From contig CALNBW010000480.1 in NCBI GenBank assembly GCA_937874815.1, positions 1 through 17,127 on the forward strand: DNA of 17,127 bases, written 5' to 3'. Source of the stretch: an uncultured Bacillota bacterium. Its GTDB lineage: Bacteria; Bacillota; UBA994; UBA5500. Position numbers and translations under genes: made by a program. The notes below the pieces were generated by a model. That model saw only the letters and a list, made by a program, of their open reading frames with translations. It did not search any database and had not been told where the DNA came from. Shown one piece after another: positions 1-7,164 of the stretch (position 1 is its first letter; each line of letters begins with the position of its first letter).

Positions 1-31
1 ACGCAGGACCACGACCTTTATCAGCTGTTTC

Positions 32-712
32 TTATGATTCCGCCGCTATCCATTCCTGCAAACCAAGGTAGATGGCCCAAACAATTTTCTGGCGGTACTC
101 TGCATCCATAAGTAAGGCTGCTTCCTCGGGGTTACTGATAAAGCCGACCTCCACCAGCACTGCAGGACAATTAGAATCGTTTAGAACCCGATAATCTCCG
201 GCCGTAGCGACCCGATTAGTATTTTTGAGCACCCGGGCGAAGGCACTCTGAATTGCTTTGGCTAGTGCTTCGGCCTCGGGATCATCGGCCCGGTAGAACA
301 CTTGCGCCCCCCGCCAACGGCTGGACCCAATGGCGTTAACATGTAGGGACAGAGCTACTGTCGGCTGCCATTCATTAATTAACTCCACCCGCCGCAGGAT
401 ATCCCGGCGCTTACGCCCGCCCGGCAACGCCTGATTCTGATCGGCCAAGTCAGCGTCACTTTCTCGCGTCAAGTAGGTAACAGCTCCCGCACTCGCCAAC
501 AGATCGCGCAGCCTAAAACCCAGGTCCAAGACGATATCCTTTTCCAGCAGCTCTCCCCGAGTTGCACCTGGGTCGGGGCCGCCGTGCCCAGGATCAACGA
601 CAATCACCTGACGATAAAGGGGCAAGCTACTACCCTGCACTGCCTCGGCCGACTGCTGGCCGATGATCAGTAAAAAACATAATACGACTGCGCTAGCAGC
701 TCTAAACCTCAC
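32..712 (-). CDS. cwlD: N-acetylmuramoyl-L-alanine amidase CwlD (spore cortex)
   Basis: CwlD cleaves the peptide from muramic acid in the spore peptidoglycan, the first step towards muramic-delta-lactam, the mark recognised by germination enzymes. The 226-residue protein (GTG start) has an N-terminal hydrophobic segment (residues 8-18) acting as signal or anchor, then an amidase_3 domain. The metal ligands and catalytic residue are visible: H43 (DPGHGG), E57 (LLEKDIVL), H124 (LSLHVNA) and E188 (VEVGFISNPEE). Its place after rpsI matches B. subtilis, where cwlD follows the same pair with two genes between. A general amidase is possible, but context and short length favour CwlD. Confidence 0.88.
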   Translation of the reverse strand: MRFRAASAVVLCFLLIIGQQSAEAVQGSSLPLYRQVIVVDPGHGGPDPGATRGELLEKDIVLDLGFRLRDLLASAGAVTYLTRESDADLADQNQALPGGRKRRDILRRVELINEWQPTVALSLHVNAIGSSRWRGAQVFYRADDPEAEALAKAIQSAFARVLKNTNRVATAGDYRVLNDSNCPAVLVEVGFISNPEEAALLMDAEYRQKIVWAIYLGLQEWIAAES

Positions 713-719
713 TAAACCA

Positions 720-724
720 CCTCC
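720..724 (-). promoter_or_regulatory. ribosome binding site deciding the cwlD start
   Basis: GGAGG within GGGAGGTGG lies 7 nt upstream of the GTG at 710-712. It supports this start over an upstream in-frame TTG at 787, which would put 25 residues before the hydrophobic segment and would overlap the T-tract of the terminator. Confidence 0.85.
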
Positions 725-739
725 CACATCAGACACCTC

Positions 740-769
740 TAGTTTGCGCCACGGAAGGGGAAAGCATGA
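740..769 (-). promoter_or_regulatory. possible sporulation (sigma-G-like) promoter of cwlD
   Basis: On the minus strand TCATG (765-769) and CAAACTA (740-746) are separated by 18 nt. These match four of five and six of seven positions of my remembered forespore sigma-G pattern (GHATR and CATNMTA). They lie between the terminator and the cwlD start, about 30 nt before the GTG. cwlD is sporulation-controlled in B. subtilis. Short motifs like these occur by chance, so the call is tentative. Confidence 0.3.
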
Positions 770-793
770 CTGGTAACCAACAGGCAAAAGAAA

Positions 794-832
794 GGCTGTC
801 GCATATGCCTAAGAAAACATTTTGCGACAGCC
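794..832 (-). terminator. intrinsic terminator after rpsI, probably bidirectional
   Basis: GGCTGTCGCA (823-832) and TGCGACAGCC (794-803) form a perfect 10-bp stem with a 19-nt loop. On the minus strand the stem is followed by TTTCTTTT; on the plus strand by CCTTTTT, so it could stop transcription in both directions. It separates rplM-rpsI from cwlD. Confidence 0.88.
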
Positions 833-852
833 CCTTTTTGCGAACTTTAAAA

Positions 853-1245
853 TTAACGCTTGGAGAATTGAGGTGCGCGACGCGCTTTCTTCAAGCCGTA
901 TTTCTTACGTTCTTTCATGCGCTGGTCACGAGTCAAAAGACCAGCCGGCTTCAAAATCGGACGCATTTGGTCATCCACCTGCAAAAGAGCGCGAGAAATG
1001 CCGTGCCTAATTGCTCCGGCTTGCCCTGAGAAGCCGCCACCATGAACGTTGGCGTAAACATCAAACCGGTTCAAAGAATCGGTAAGATGCAGCGGCTGAC
1101 GCACGATAAGCTTCAGTGTTTCTAAACCAAAGTATTCATCAATGGTGCGGCCGTTGACGTAGATGTTACCAGCGCCCGGAAGCAAGCGCACGCGGGCCAC
1201 AGCTTCTTTGCGTCGTCCGGTACCATAGTAGAAAACCTTTGCCAT
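853..1245 (-). CDS. rpsI: 30S ribosomal protein S9
   Basis: S9 lies in the small-subunit head, and its C-terminal tail touches P-site tRNA. The 130 residues begin MAKVFYYGTGRRKEAVARVR, then GGGFSGQAGAIRHGISRALL, and end with the invariant basic tail KKYGLKKARRAPQFSKR, whose last SKR reaches the tRNA. The ATG has GGAGG about 10 nt upstream. It is the last gene of the rplM-rpsI unit; an intrinsic terminator follows 21 nt after the stop. Confidence 0.98.
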   Translation of the reverse strand: MAKVFYYGTGRRKEAVARVRLLPGAGNIYVNGRTIDEYFGLETLKLIVRQPLHLTDSLNRFDVYANVHGGGFSGQAGAIRHGISRALLQVDDQMRPILKPAGLLTRDQRMKERKKYGLKKARRAPQFSKR

Positions 1246-1268
1246 TGCTTTTACTCCTCCTTCCCAGG

Positions 1269-1706
1269 TTAGCCCCGGAGAACCCAGGTCTCGGGCTTCT
1301 GAGCTTGATGGGGATGTTCGGGTCCGCTATATACTTTAAGCTTCTTAGCCATGGCACGGCCCAAACGATTATGGGGCAACATGCCCTTGATTGCCTTTTC
1401 AATGACAAACTCAGGCTTCTTCTCCAGCAAAGTACGATAATCAGTTGACTTAATACCGCCCGGATAACCGGTATGGCGATAGTATTTCTTCTGATCAAGC
1501 TTATTACCGGTAAGCACAATTTGCTCGGCGTTAATAACTATGACAAAATCGCCTGCATCAACGTGAGGTGTGAATGTCGGCTTATGCTTACCACGCAAAA
1601 TGCTGGCAACCTCGCTAGCTAGACGACCTAATGTTTGGCCGGCAGCATCAACAACGTACCATTGGCGCGTAATGTTCTGCGCGTTGGCCATGAAGGTTGT
1701 GCGCAT
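1269..1706 (-). CDS. rplM: 50S ribosomal protein L13
   Basis: L13 is an early-assembling large-subunit protein and, in Bacillota, the supposed ligand of its own leader RNA. With the ATG at 1706 it is 145 residues, the usual length. Conserved parts include WYVVDAAGQTLGRLASEVAS, LRGKHKPTFTPHVDAGDFV, the KKYYRHTGYPGG block, and AIKGMLPHNRLGRAMAKKLK followed by VYSGPEHPHQAQ. It begins a separately promoted two-gene unit with rpsI (23-nt gap), an old and widely kept pair. Confidence 0.97.
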   Translation of the reverse strand: MRTTFMANAQNITRQWYVVDAAGQTLGRLASEVASILRGKHKPTFTPHVDAGDFVIVINAEQIVLTGNKLDQKKYYRHTGYPGGIKSTDYRTLLEKKPEFVIEKAIKGMLPHNRLGRAMAKKLKVYSGPEHPHQAQKPETWVLRG

Positions 1707-1713
1707 GGTGATT

Positions 1714-1719
1714 CCCTCC
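1714..1719 (-). promoter_or_regulatory. ribosome binding site deciding the rplM start
   Basis: GGAGGG lies 7 nt upstream of the ATG at 1706. It fixes the start at MRTTFMANAQNITRQWYVVD. A frame extended to 1805 would run through the structured leader and is rejected. Confidence 0.9.
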
Positions 1720-1741
1720 AATATATGAGAATTATTAAGGC

Positions 1742-1844
1742 GGCCAGCCACGTCGGTCTCGTTGTTGCTGATCGCTAAGTTATCAGCACAAGACGTAAAG
1801 CGCACGGCCTACACGGTCGACCTGGGGGGCTAACCAGGCCAACC
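1742..1844 (-). promoter_or_regulatory. structured mRNA leader of rplM (probable L13 leader)
   Basis: The 149-nt gap before rplM folds into two elements. The first is an 11-bp hairpin, 1834-1844 with 1815-1825 around an 8-nt loop (GGTTGGCCTGG pairs CCAGGTCGACC, two of them G-U). The second is a nested three-part stem: GGCC 1806-1809 with 1742-1745, ACGTC 1792-1796 with GACGT 1750-1754, and GCTGAT 1782-1787 with ATCAGC 1767-1772. An autoregulatory L13 leader is known before rplM-rpsI in Bacillota, so this is the likely identity. The mechanism here is inferred. Confidence 0.75.
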
Positions 1845-1847
1845 ATT

Positions 1848-1876
1848 ATTTTATCTTAGCTTTTTTCCAGTGTCAA
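1848..1876 (-). promoter_or_regulatory. sigma-A type promoter of rplM-rpsI
   Basis: Reading the minus strand, TTGACA (1871-1876) and TAAAAT (1848-1853) are separated by 17 nt, a perfect -35 box and a five-of-six -10 box at ideal spacing. It lies in the last codons and stop region of truA. Transcription would start near 1841, directly at the first hairpin of the L13 leader. Its position before a regulated leader supports a real promoter. Confidence 0.85.
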
Positions 1877-2629
1877 GAACGGGTGCGGTGCGTAAAAAAC
1901 CTTTTCCAAACAGAGCCCGTGCGCCGGTGCAGTGGGGCCGGCCTGGCTGCGGTCTTTGCTAGCGAGAATGGCTTCCATTTCAGCTGGCACTCGCCGGCCC
2001 AGTCCTACCTCTAGTAAGGTGCCCACTAGAATACGCACCATGTTATACAGAAAGCCGTCGCCTTCTGCCCAGATAAAAATCCGACCTGCCTCCCGCTCCT
2101 GAACGACCAGCCGGTGCAGGTGCCGCACCGTGGTTTTGACGGAGCTGCCTGCTGCCTGAAAAGCCTTGAAATCATGCTGCCCTTGCAGCAGGTTGGCTGC
2201 CAGCTGCATCGCCCCCAAGTCAAGCGGTTGCGCCACATGATAACTAAAGTGGCGACGCAAAGCACTTGGCATATTGCGGTTGCTAATCTCGTAGAGATAA
2301 CGCTTACCAGTAGCATGGTAGCGGGCATGAAACTCTGGTGGAACCTCGCACGCTGTGAGCACAACTATGCTCGCTGGCAAATTAGCGTTAAGAGCATAGG
2401 GTACGCGCTCGAGCGGGATGCGACTAGCCGTGTAAAAATTACAGGCTTGTCCTCTGGCATGCACGCCGGCATCAGTGCGGGAGGCACCGGTAACGCGAAT
2501 AGACTCATTGGTGATTTTCGCCAAAGCTGCCTCCAAGGCACCTTGGATGGTGGCGGCGTTATCCTGTACCTGCCAACCGTGCCAATCAGTCCCGTCATAT
2601 TCTAGGGTGAGCTTGAGGTTCCGCTTCAT
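1856..2629 (-). CDS. truA: tRNA pseudouridine(38-40) synthase TruA
   Basis: TruA converts uridines 38, 39 and 40 in the anticodon stem of many tRNAs to pseudouridine. From the ATG at 2629 the product is 257 residues and begins MKRNLKLTLEYDGTDWHGWQ. The catalytic aspartate is D53 in GASRTDAGVHARGQ. Other conserved parts are LPASIVVLTACEVPPEFHARYHA, the RYLYEI strand and FLYNMVRILVGTLLEVG. A longer in-frame extension (to 2689) is rejected: it overlaps ecfT deeply and lies outside the family N-terminus. The start overlaps the ecfT stop as ATGA. The promoter of rplM-rpsI begins inside its last codons. Confidence 0.96.
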   Translation of the reverse strand: MKRNLKLTLEYDGTDWHGWQVQDNAATIQGALEAALAKITNESIRVTGASRTDAGVHARGQACNFYTASRIPLERVPYALNANLPASIVVLTACEVPPEFHARYHATGKRYLYEISNRNMPSALRRHFSYHVAQPLDLGAMQLAANLLQGQHDFKAFQAAGSSVKTTVRHLHRLVVQEREAGRIFIWAEGDGFLYNMVRILVGTLLEVGLGRRVPAEMEAILASKDRSQAGPTAPAHGLCLEKVFYAPHPFLTLEKS

Positions 2630-3435
2630 GCCCAGCGCCCTAGATAATAGGCCGCAACGAAAGCCAGCCCGGATAAACAATACGCCCAAAAATCACTGCT
2701 AGTATACTGCAGTTCCTTCAGGCGGGTCCGACCTTTACCTCCCCGATAAGCGCGCGCTTCCATGGCCATGGCCAGTTCATCGGCCCGGCGAAAAGCGCTG
2801 ACAAATAGGGGGACTAATAGGGGTAAGAGGTTTTTAGCCCGCTTGATCAGGCCACCCGTTTCAAAATCGGCGCCGCGCGCCAGCTGGGCTCGCATAATCT
2901 TGTCCGCTTCATCGATCAGCGTAGGGATAAAGCGCAAGGCAATAGTCATCATCATCGCCAGTTCGTGAGCAGGTAGGCCTAGTTTGGCCCCAGGGCTCAA
3001 AATATGCTCTAAGCCATCTGTTAATGCTATCGGCGAGGTAGTCAGGGTCAACAAGGACGTGGCCACCACTAGCATGATCAGACGGATAGACAGAAAAGCC
3101 CCCTGAGCTAGCCCATGGCTATCTATCCGCAAAAAACCTAACTGCCACAGGGTGACCCCACCCCGAGTAGTAAATACGTGCAGCAGGAAGGTTAAGCCAA
3201 TAATGAAAGTAAGGGGTTTTAGCCCGCGCATCATTACTTTGAGTGGCACACTAGCTATCTGTGCTACTAAAAGGACTAGCGCGGCCAACCAGACATAAGG
3301 CAAAAAACCTTTTACCACGAAGAGCATCACGATGAAAGCAACGCTCAGGCCGAGCTTAGTACGGGGGTCGAGACGATGCACAACGGAATCACCGGGGTAA
3401 TACTGACCGATGGTGACGTTTTTTAACATGCTCAT
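2626..3435 (-). CDS. ecfT: ECF transporter transmembrane protein EcfT
   Basis: EcfT is the membrane scaffold that joins the two ATPases to the substrate-binding S component. The 269-residue protein starts with YYPGDSVVHRLDPRTKL, the usual N-terminal motif, followed by several hydrophobic spans. The cytoplasmic coupling helices carry the characteristic Ala-Arg-Gly-type motifs, seen as LARGADFETG and MEARAYRGG. It lies with ATGA overlaps between ecfA2 and truA. With EcfA1 and EcfA2 it makes the shared module; group II ECF systems keep S components elsewhere in the genome, which fits their absence here. Confidence 0.95.
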   Translation of the reverse strand: MSMLKNVTIGQYYPGDSVVHRLDPRTKLGLSVAFIVMLFVVKGFLPYVWLAALVLLVAQIASVPLKVMMRGLKPLTFIIGLTFLLHVFTTRGGVTLWQLGFLRIDSHGLAQGAFLSIRLIMLVVATSLLTLTTSPIALTDGLEHILSPGAKLGLPAHELAMMMTIALRFIPTLIDEADKIMRAQLARGADFETGGLIKRAKNLLPLLVPLFVSAFRRADELAMAMEARAYRGGKGRTRLKELQYTSSDFWAYCLSGLAFVAAYYLGRWA

Positions 3436-4295
3436 CGTTGCTCACCTCTGTAGCTTAGCTCAAGAATAGTGGCGCAGGCTTCTTCTACGGATAGGGCAAC
3501 AGCGGGAACATCGTAGCCGCGCTCGCGCAAAGCGAGCATTAATTCGGTTACTTGGGGCACGCCGAGGCCTATATCGGTTAGCATTTTGGCCTGGGTAAAT
3601 ACGGTGCGAGGTGGGCCGTCAGCTACTAGCTTGCCGCCTGCCAAAACGATCAGCCGCGTAGCTACTCGGGCTATATCCTCCATGCTATGGGAAACCAGAA
3701 TCACTGTCATGCCGCTTCCGCTGTGCAGCTGTCCTAGCTGCGCTAGGAGTTCGTCCCGGCCCTCGGGGTCCAGTCCAGCCGTCGGTTCGTCCAAAACTAG
3801 CACCTGCGGACGCATGGCCAAAACCCCGGCAATAGCAACTCGCCGCATCTGGCCACCACTGAGTTCAAAGGGAGAGCGGTCTACGATGCCCTCGGGCTCT
3901 AGCCCCACTAGGGCCAGCGCTTCATGCACCCGTTCGCGCAGTTCGGCTTCCGGCACCCCCTGATTCTTGGGGCCGAAAGCAACATCGGCAAAGACCGTCT
4001 CTTCAAAGAGCTGATGCTCTGGGTACTGAAAAACCAACCCTACATTTTGGCGTACTGCCCGTAAGTCGGTCGTTTTGTCAGCCAGATCGCGCCCATCAAC
4101 CAGCACCTGACCCTGCGTAGGCCGAATCAGACCGTTAAAATGTTGCACCAAGGTAGATTTACCACTGCCAGTGGGGCCAATGATCCCGATAAATTCGCCT
4201 GCGCCGATGTCTAGGCTGATCCCATCTAAGGCGCGCACTTCAAAAGGGGTATCGGCGCTGTAAATGCAGCTCAAGTTTTTTATATTGATTGGCAT
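3432..4295 (-). CDS. ecfA2: ECF transporter ATPase EcfA2
   Basis: This is the second ATPase of the ECF energising module, expected to pair with EcfA1 as a heterodimer. In its 287 residues, Walker A is GPTGSGKST (40-48), the Q-loop is Q90 in LVFQYPEHQLFEET, the signature is LSGGQ (145-149), Walker B is VLVLDE (165-170) and the switch histidine is H203. The FQYPEHQLFEET segment is characteristic of the EcfA2 partner, which sets it apart from EcfA1. The start is ATG at 4295 inside the end of ecfA1, with only a weak upstream SD, suggesting translational coupling. It overlaps ecfT by 4 bp. Confidence 0.96.
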   Translation of the reverse strand: MPINIKNLSCIYSADTPFEVRALDGISLDIGAGEFIGIIGPTGSGKSTLVQHFNGLIRPTQGQVLVDGRDLADKTTDLRAVRQNVGLVFQYPEHQLFEETVFADVAFGPKNQGVPEAELRERVHEALALVGLEPEGIVDRSPFELSGGQMRRVAIAGVLAMRPQVLVLDEPTAGLDPEGRDELLAQLGQLHSGSGMTVILVSHSMEDIARVATRLIVLAGGKLVADGPPRTVFTQAKMLTDIGLGVPQVTELMLALRERGYDVPAVALSVEEACATILELSYRGEQR

Positions 4296-5128
4296 AGTTG
4301 CTCAACCATTTCCTGAACGGTCAAAATATCTGCCGGTAGCTCAAAGCCCTGTTTGCGCAACAACTCTGTCAAACTGGTGACCTGGGGCACATCTAGCCCC
4401 AGCTCGCGCAGACGGCCTACCTGCTTAAATACCTCGCGGTTGCTACCATCTAAAACTACTCGCCCTCTATCCATAACAATAACCCGCTCTGCCAGCACCG
4501 CCTCGTCCATATGGTGAGTAATCAGCACCACTGTCATGCCTCTGGTCTGGTTTAGACGCAGGGCAGTGTCTATTACTTCTTTACGGCCGATCGGGTCCAG
4601 CATAGCAGTGGACTCATCTAAGATCAGTATCTTAGGATGCATCGCCAAGACCCCGGCTATGGCCACCCGCTGCTTTTGTCCCCCAGACAACAGGTGCGGT
4701 GGATGTAGGGCATAGTCACTCATACGTACCAGCTGCAACGCTTCATCGACGCGTTGGCGAATTTCTAACGGGGGGACCCCTAAATTCTCAGGCCCAAAGG
4801 CGACATCCTCCTCCACAATTGTAGCCACTATCTGGTTATCTGGGTTCTGAAAAACCATGCCGGCTACCTGCCTGATGGCAAAAACGGAAGCCTCGTCTTT
4901 AGTGCTAATGCCATCCACCCATACCTCGCCTGAGGTAGGGGTTAGGATGGCATTAATTTGCTTCGCCAAAGTAGATTTTCCAGACCCGTTACGGCCAACA
5001 ATGGCCACAAATTCACCCGGCTCAATGGATAAGGAGACGCCCTGTAACGCCTGAGTCTGCTGGGAGTCCGAATCAGCTTCGTTGCTATAGCTGAAGTAGA
5101 CCCCCTCCATACGGATGATAGCGGACAC
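4280..5128 (-). CDS. ecfA1: ECF transporter ATPase EcfA1 (GTG start)
   Basis: This is one of the two ATPases that power energy-coupling-factor transporters, which import vitamins or metals with exchangeable S components. The 282-residue protein has Walker A GRNGSGKST (45-53), the Q-loop Q94 in MVFQNPDNQ, the signature LSGGQ (147-151), Walker B ILILDE (167-172) and the switch histidine H205. FQNPDNQ is typical of the EcfA type (formerly CbiO). The start is GTG with GGAGGG 7 nt upstream. It overlaps ecfA2 by 16 bp. No S-component gene is in the window, so the substrate cannot be told. Confidence 0.96.
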   Translation of the reverse strand: MSAIIRMEGVYFSYSNEADSDSQQTQALQGVSLSIEPGEFVAIVGRNGSGKSTLAKQINAILTPTSGEVWVDGISTKDEASVFAIRQVAGMVFQNPDNQIVATIVEEDVAFGPENLGVPPLEIRQRVDEALQLVRMSDYALHPPHLLSGGQKQRVAIAGVLAMHPKILILDESTAMLDPIGRKEVIDTALRLNQTRGMTVVLITHHMDEAVLAERVIVMDRGRVVLDGSNREVFKQVGRLRELGLDVPQVTSLTELLRKQGFELPADILTVQEMVEQLCQSI

Positions 5129-5146
5129 GGCGATCCCTCCTATCGA

Positions 5147-5488
5147 CTACTCTACTAGTTCTAGGATTGCCATTGACGCACCATCACCTTGACGAATACT
5201 CGTCTTAATAATGCGTGTATAGCCACCTGGTCGATCGGCGTAACGCGGGGCTAGTTCGTCAAATACCTTTGTTACCACCGTCTCATCCCAAATATAAGCC
5301 AAGGCACGACGGCGAGCATGTAGATCACCCCGCTTGCCTAGGGTGATCATTCTTTCAGCGATTGGTTGCACCGTTTTGGCACGGGTCTCCGTCGTTTCAA
5401 TGCGCCCATTAGCCAGAAAAGTGGTGACTAAGTTGCGGAGCATAGAACGACGATGGTTGGTCGGGCGACCAAGTTTACGATATGGCAC
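5147..5488 (-). CDS. rplQ: 50S ribosomal protein L17 (GTG start)
   Basis: L17 lies near the peptide exit site of the large subunit. From the GTG at 5486-5488 it is 113 residues, beginning MPYRKLGRPTNHRRSMLRNL, which matches the family N-terminus (M-YRKLGR). A GTG three codons further upstream (5497) falls inside the GGAGG itself and is rejected. Conserved parts include RAKTVQPIAERMITLGKRGD, HARRRALAYI and RPGGYTRIIKT. It ends 18 nt before ecfA1, with no terminator seen between, so transcription probably continues into the transporter genes. Confidence 0.96.
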   Translation of the reverse strand: MPYRKLGRPTNHRRSMLRNLVTTFLANGRIETTETRAKTVQPIAERMITLGKRGDLHARRRALAYIWDETVVTKVFDELAPRYADRPGGYTRIIKTSIRQGDGASMAILELVE

Positions 5489-5504
5489 GGAGAACACCTC
5501 CCCC

Positions 5505-6452
5505 TTAGTCTTCCGCTTTGCGCAAGCTCAGCCCTAGTTCAGCTAACTTTTGCGTCACTTCCTCTAGAGACTTCTTGCCCAGATTGCGGACTTTCATCAT
5601 GTCTTCTTCCGTTTTCTCAATGAGCTCAGACACCATATTGATGCTGGCTCGCTTTAGACAGTTGTAAGACCGAACCGACAAATCCAGTTCTTCGATAGTC
5701 ATATCTAGAACTCTGTCGCGCTCTTCGTCTTCCTCAGAAATTAAGATCTGCTCATGCTTGGCACGATCCGTCAAACCTATGAACATGTCCAAGTGTCGCG
5801 AGAGAATTTTAGCCCCGACGCTAACAGCCTCTTCTGGGCTAAGGCCGCCATCGGTCCATACCTCTAAAATCAGCTTATCGAGGTCAGTAACGTCTCCCCG
5901 ACGAGTGTTTTCCACCTCATAGTTAACCTTGCTGATTGGGGTGAAAACTGAGTCTATCGGGACTACTCCGATGGCCTGGTTGGGGCGCTTATTGCGATCT
6001 GCCGAAACATAGCCGCGGCCTCTTTCAGCAGTCATTTCCATAAACAAGCGCGCTTGATCCGCTAGGTTTGCAATCACCAATTCCGGATTCAGTATCGTTA
6101 CATCGGCATCACAGATAATATCTGCGGCTGTAACAATGCCCGGCCCTACTTTTTCAATCCGTAGCGTCTTTGTCTCTTCACTTGAGATGCGCAGCCGGAG
6201 TTCTTTTAGGTTGAGGATCATCTCGGTCGTGTCTTCTACCACCCCTGGGACGGTAGAAAACTCATGGAGAACACCTTCTATCCGCACCGAAGTAATTGCC
6301 GCGCCCGGTAACGAAGAAAGCAATACCCGACGCAGAGCGTTACCAAGTGTAATGCCATATCCTCGTTCTAAAGGCTCAACAACAAAACGCCCGTAAGTTT
6401 TTTCTTCGTTAATTTCAGCGCACTCGATCTTCGGTCTTTCTATTTCGATCAT
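5505..6452 (-). CDS. rpoA: DNA-directed RNA polymerase alpha subunit
   Basis: The alpha dimer is the assembly platform of RNA polymerase, and its C-terminal domain contacts UP elements and activators. The 315-residue protein has the N-terminal domain (residues 1 to ~230) with GRFVVEPLERGYGITLGNAL and RRVLLSSLPGAAITSV, a linker rich in acidic residues (ISEEDEERDR), and the C-terminal domain with ELDLSVRSYNCLKRASI and MKVRNLGKKSLEEV. Both domains are intact. The ATG at 6452 has GGAGGG upstream. rplQ follows 16 nt later, as in nearly all bacteria. Confidence 0.98.
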   Translation of the reverse strand: MIEIERPKIECAEINEEKTYGRFVVEPLERGYGITLGNALRRVLLSSLPGAAITSVRIEGVLHEFSTVPGVVEDTTEMILNLKELRLRISSEETKTLRIEKVGPGIVTAADIICDADVTILNPELVIANLADQARLFMEMTAERGRGYVSADRNKRPNQAIGVVPIDSVFTPISKVNYEVENTRRGDVTDLDKLILEVWTDGGLSPEEAVSVGAKILSRHLDMFIGLTDRAKHEQILISEEDEERDRVLDMTIEELDLSVRSYNCLKRASINMVSELIEKTEEDMMKVRNLGKKSLEEVTQKLAELGLSLRKAED

Positions 6453-6512
6453 ATTGGCGTTAACCCTCCTTACTTCCCCATCTCCGCTCCGGTAGACTAC
6501 ACGAGGGTGCCG

Positions 6513-7142
6513 TTATCTGGAGTACATCTCAACGATGTGGTGCTCCTGCACCGGAATATCAATTTCTTCACGCTCAGGCAAGCGCACTACTCGACCGGCC
6601 AAATTAGCCGCGTCCAGCGTTAGCCAGGCAGGAATGCGGCGGTCGCCTAAAACCTCGCTCAAATTCTTGAAGTAGGCACCACTTCGGCTGTTTTCACGCA
6701 CAGCTATTTCGTCATTCTCCTTAACGGAGTAAGAAGGAATATCTACCTTCTGGCCGTTTATAGAGAAATGACCATGATTAACTAGCTGGCGGGCCTGGTT
6801 ACGAGAATCAGCAAACCCTAAGCGATAAACTACGTTATCTAAGCGCAGCTCTAGGATCTGCAGCAAGCGCTCACCCGTAACACCCTTAGCGCGGTTTGCT
6901 GCTTTAAAGTATCTGCGGAATTGCTTTTCCATGACACCGTAAATGCGGCGAGCCTTCTGCTTCTCACGCAACTGCAGGCCATAATCAGAGACTTTGCCGC
7001 GGCGTCGCTGCCCATGTTGGCCAGGCGGGAAAGTACGTTTAGCAACCGAACACTTATCGGAATAGCAGCGTTCACCTTTAAGGAACAACTTGGTGCCTTC
7101 GCGACGGCAAAGACGACAGACTGGCCCGTTATAATTAGCCAC
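6513..7142 (-). CDS. rpsD: 30S ribosomal protein S4, zinc-binding type (GTG start)
   Basis: S4 is a primary 16S binder that nucleates 30S assembly; in well-studied bacteria it also represses its own operon. The product is 209 residues. The N-terminal zinc motif is complete: C9, C12, C26 and C31. The S4 RNA-binding domain follows in the middle (LELRLDNVVYRLGFADSRNQ, ARQLVNHGHFSINGQ). The start is GTG (7140-7142), giving MANYNGPVCRLCRREG. The GGAGG is 11 nt away, and an out-of-frame ATG (7150) lies between them. The ATG frame reads no known protein, so the GTG is right. Confidence 0.96.
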   Translation of the reverse strand: MANYNGPVCRLCRREGTKLFLKGERCYSDKCSVAKRTFPPGQHGQRRRGKVSDYGLQLREKQKARRIYGVMEKQFRRYFKAANRAKGVTGERLLQILELRLDNVVYRLGFADSRNQARQLVNHGHFSINGQKVDIPSYSVKENDEIAVRENSRSGAYFKNLSEVLGDRRIPAWLTLDAANLAGRVVRLPEREEIDIPVQEHHIVEMYSR

Positions 7143-7153
7143 TTATGCATACA

Positions 7154-7158
7154 CCTCC
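7154..7158 (-). promoter_or_regulatory. ribosome binding site of rpsD with a competing ATG
   Basis: GGAGG lies 11 nt before the rpsD GTG (7142) and 3 nt before an out-of-frame ATG (7150). The ATG frame stays open for 99 codons but matches no family; the GTG frame is S4. Confidence 0.7.
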
Positions 7159-7164
7159 GATCTT

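Noticed and set aside
1..12. Possible start of a further minus-strand gene (GTG GTC CTG CGT)
   Set aside because: Only four codons are visible and no properly spaced SD precedes the GTG, so no gene can be supported.
1707..1805. N-terminal extension of L13 back to 1805
   Set aside because: It would translate through the structured leader, exceeds family length by 33 residues, and has no SD, whereas GGAGGG lies 7 nt before 1706.
2114..2605. 163-codon plus-strand frame opposite truA
   Set aside because: It is antisense to conserved TruA codons including the catalytic motif, and the translation looks like no known protein.
2630..2689. N-terminal extension of TruA back to 2689
   Set aside because: It overlaps ecfT by 60 bp, adds residues not found in the family, and the ATGA overlap at 2626-2629 is the usual coupled start.
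6453..6512. 60-nt gap between rpsD and rpoA as a possible promoter site
   Set aside because: No convincing -35/-10 pair or hairpin is visible; it holds only the rpoA SD.
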